Source of the DNA: Chloroflexota bacterium
GTDB lineage: Bacteria > Chloroflexota > Dehalococcoidia > Lucifugimonadales > Australimonadaceae
Length of the DNA: 6,508 nucleotides
Reading direction: 5' to 3'
Assembly: GCA_027625205.1 (NCBI GenBank)
Contig: JAQBVZ010000040.1
Span: 1-6,508 of the forward strand
Shown here: piece after piece, positions 5,494 through 6,508 of the stretch
Position numbering within the stretch: the stretch's first letter is position 1
How the letters are laid out: each line of letters starts with the position of its first letter
Position numbers and translations under genes: made by a program
The notes under the pieces: generated by a model
Told to the model about the DNA's origin: nothing
Seen by the model: the letters and a program-made list of their open reading frames with translations, nothing else
The model's database searches: none

Positions 5494-6371
5494 CTAGCTC
5501 TTAAAGAACTGAAGCACGAGGTCGTCGAACTCATCCCGATGTTCAACCTGCTTCCAATGGCCGCACCGCTGGAAGATGTGCATCCGCGCGTTCTGGAAGC
5601 GGCCCAGCATGAGCAGGCCAACCTCCAACGCACCGCCCTTGTCCTCAATTCCCCACACAATCAGGGTGGACACTGTGTTCTTCTCCAACTCAAAGTAAAG
5701 GTCAGCACGGGGCTGGTTCATGCGCCTACGTGCCTGGTCCAAGGCATCAGGCGTCGTGCTGGCGTCGTAGCGCTCCTTGACGGTCTCCTTTGTTATTCGC
5801 GAGGCGTCGAAAACGAGGCTTTCGGCCAGGCGCTGCATCTTCTCCAGCGTGGGCCCCTCACCGCCGTAGTACTTCACAATGTTGTTCAGCGCCTCCAGCG
5901 GTTGCGCCTGCACGGTGATGGCGTTGGTGGGCTGACTGCCGATGATAACGAGATGTTTCACGCGCTCAGGGTGCAGGAGCGCCAACTTGAGCCCTGCTTG
6001 CCCGCCCATGGAGTTGCCGACTATATCCACCTTGTCGATCCCCAATGCGTCCAGAAACCCCTCCAGTATCCCCGACATCCAGCCAGCCATTCGTCGGTGG
6101 TGTCAGGGTACTCGGAGCGGCCCCAGCCAGGCAAGTCCAGCATCAGCATACGGTTGTCGTTGGCCAGGCCGGTGATGTTCTGCTTGAAGTTGCTCCAGCC
6201 CGTCGCGCCGGGGCCGCCGCCGTGGATGCAGAGCACGGGGTCGCCGCCGTGGATGCAGAGCACGGGGTCGCCAGAGCCCACCTCGTTGTAGTGGATACGC
6301 AGGCCGTTGACCGTCACCGTCCTGCTCGTCGACTCCTCGGTTGCGCTGCGTAGCTCTTCTGCTGTTGCCAT
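5494..6371 (-). pseudogene. Alpha/beta hydrolase (meta-cleavage-product hydrolase type), frameshifted
   Basis: Two frames together make one hydrolase of the BphD/HsaD type, enzymes that split C-C bonds in ring-cleavage products of aromatic compounds; the true substrate is unknown. The first frame starts at ATG 6371 with GGAGG seven bases ahead. It carries the HGGGPGATGWSNF oxyanion motif (about 50-62) and LDLPGWGRSEYPDTTDEWLAG (about 78-98). The second frame (coding from about 6090 to TAG at 5494) continues with LDALGIDKVDIVGNSMGG, containing the nucleophile serine. Then come the WGIED acid and the CGHW histidine, so the triad is present. The break lies at TGGCTGGCTGG (6089-6079). Adding one TGGC unit restores WLAGWMSG and a length of about 290 residues, normal for the family. 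A 27-bp in-frame duplication also repeats DPVLCIHGG. The second frame has its own ATG at 6090, but alone it would lack the oxyanion region. This is either a pseudogene or a sequencing error. Convergent rsgA ends 73 bases away, with no clear terminator between. Confidence 0.8.
6215..6272. repeat. 27-bp tandem duplication inside the hydrolase gene
   Basis: The bases 6215-6245 recur exactly at 6242-6272, a period of 27 with about 2.1 copies. Because 27 is a multiple of three, the duplication adds nine residues in frame: the protein reads DPVLCIHGG twice, directly before GPG. It doubles the strand leading into the oxyanion-hole HGG motif. Confidence 0.95.
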
Positions 6372-6428
6372 GCTCTGTCCTCCGTAGCGTTGGGTGGCTT
6401 GATTTTGTGTCTTTGGTGAACGCGCCGC

Positions 6429-6457
6429 ACGATACAGCAGGCTTCTGGCCACGGCAA
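6429..6457 (-). promoter_or_regulatory. Possible promoter of the hydrolase gene
   Basis: On the minus strand, TTGCCG (6457-6452) is followed after exactly 17 bases by TATCGT (6434-6429). Each box matches the sigma70 consensus at four of six positions. The start would be near 6422, giving a leader of about 50 bases that ends in the GGAGG site at 6383-6379. Confidence 0.4.
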
Positions 6458-6483
6458 GCATAACCCGCATAGATGCACACATG

Positions 6484-6499
6484 TCCTCGTGGTACTATG
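6484..6499 (+). promoter_or_regulatory. Possible extended -10 promoter reading out of the window
   Basis: TGGTACTAT (6490-6498) is a good extended -10 box, and the 16 bases around it match the rsgA promoter region (4134-4149) at 15 positions. Both copies are preceded by ACAT, with one extra base here. It would drive a gene beyond the right edge, divergent from the hydrolase. Confidence 0.4.
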
Positions 6500-6508
6500 C
6501 GCCGCACA

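Noticed and set aside
5539..6291. Plus-strand open frame of 250 codons opposite the hydrolase
   Set aside because: The minus strand carries unmistakable hydrolase motifs (HGGGPG, GNSMGG, CGHW). The plus frame is an antisense shadow with no recognisable domain.
3..6433. GCCGCACGAT at both ends of the window (3-12 and 6424-6433)
   Set aside because: It is only ten bases long, with no similarity around it; a chance match of this size is expected in 6.5 kb.

Overview
The window is a stretch of bacterial chromosome of moderate to high GC. It carries housekeeping genes (the RNA of RNase P, the ribosome-assembly GTPase RsgA, and a COG1579-type zinc-ribbon coiled-coil protein) among accessory genes, several of them damaged or degenerate. 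There is no rRNA, tRNA or CRISPR array. The taxon cannot be fixed from the sequence. The A-type RNase P RNA next to a COG1579 gene, together with a meta-cleavage-type hydrolase, would fit a Chloroflexota or actinobacterial lineage, but that is an inference from memory.

Left part: the 3' end of an unrecognised membrane protein (1-641) is followed by a 233-base gene-free stretch containing several small hairpins and a spaced 9-bp direct repeat. A good sigma70-like promoter (TTGACT, 17 bases, TAGACT) then drives a two-gene unit: the COG1579 zinc-ribbon protein (937-1638) and, two bases after its stop, a large-serine-recombinase homologue (1641-3026). That homologue has lost its catalytic serine and all three active-site arginines checked, but keeps its DNA-binding recombinase domain and four-cysteine zinc ribbon. 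It is the most interesting gene here and looks like a recombinase turned into a DNA-binding protein.

Middle: rnpB (3083-3489) has its own -10 box and a strong terminator that works in both directions. That terminator also closes the convergent GNAT acetyltransferase gene (3554-4042, minus). The GNAT frame is interrupted near its natural N-terminus by an in-frame TAG codon. Divergent from it is rsgA (4185-5420, plus), which is complete and has an unusually long charged N-terminal extension. The GNAT and rsgA promoters overlap.

Right part: a minus-strand alpha/beta hydrolase of the meta-cleavage-product hydrolase type (5494-6371) is broken by a frameshift at a TGGC tandem repeat. It also carries an in-frame 27-bp tandem duplication over its oxyanion-hole motif. 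At the right edge a motif nearly identical to the rsgA promoter points out of the window.

Three likely promoters (rnpB, rsgA and the right edge) share the pattern CGTG(G)TACNATG, which looks like a local promoter signature. Apart from the zinc-ribbon and recombinase pair, no cooperating multi-gene pathway is visible. Two damaged genes flank intact rsgA, which means either real gene decay or consensus or assembly errors, as are common in metagenomic contigs.
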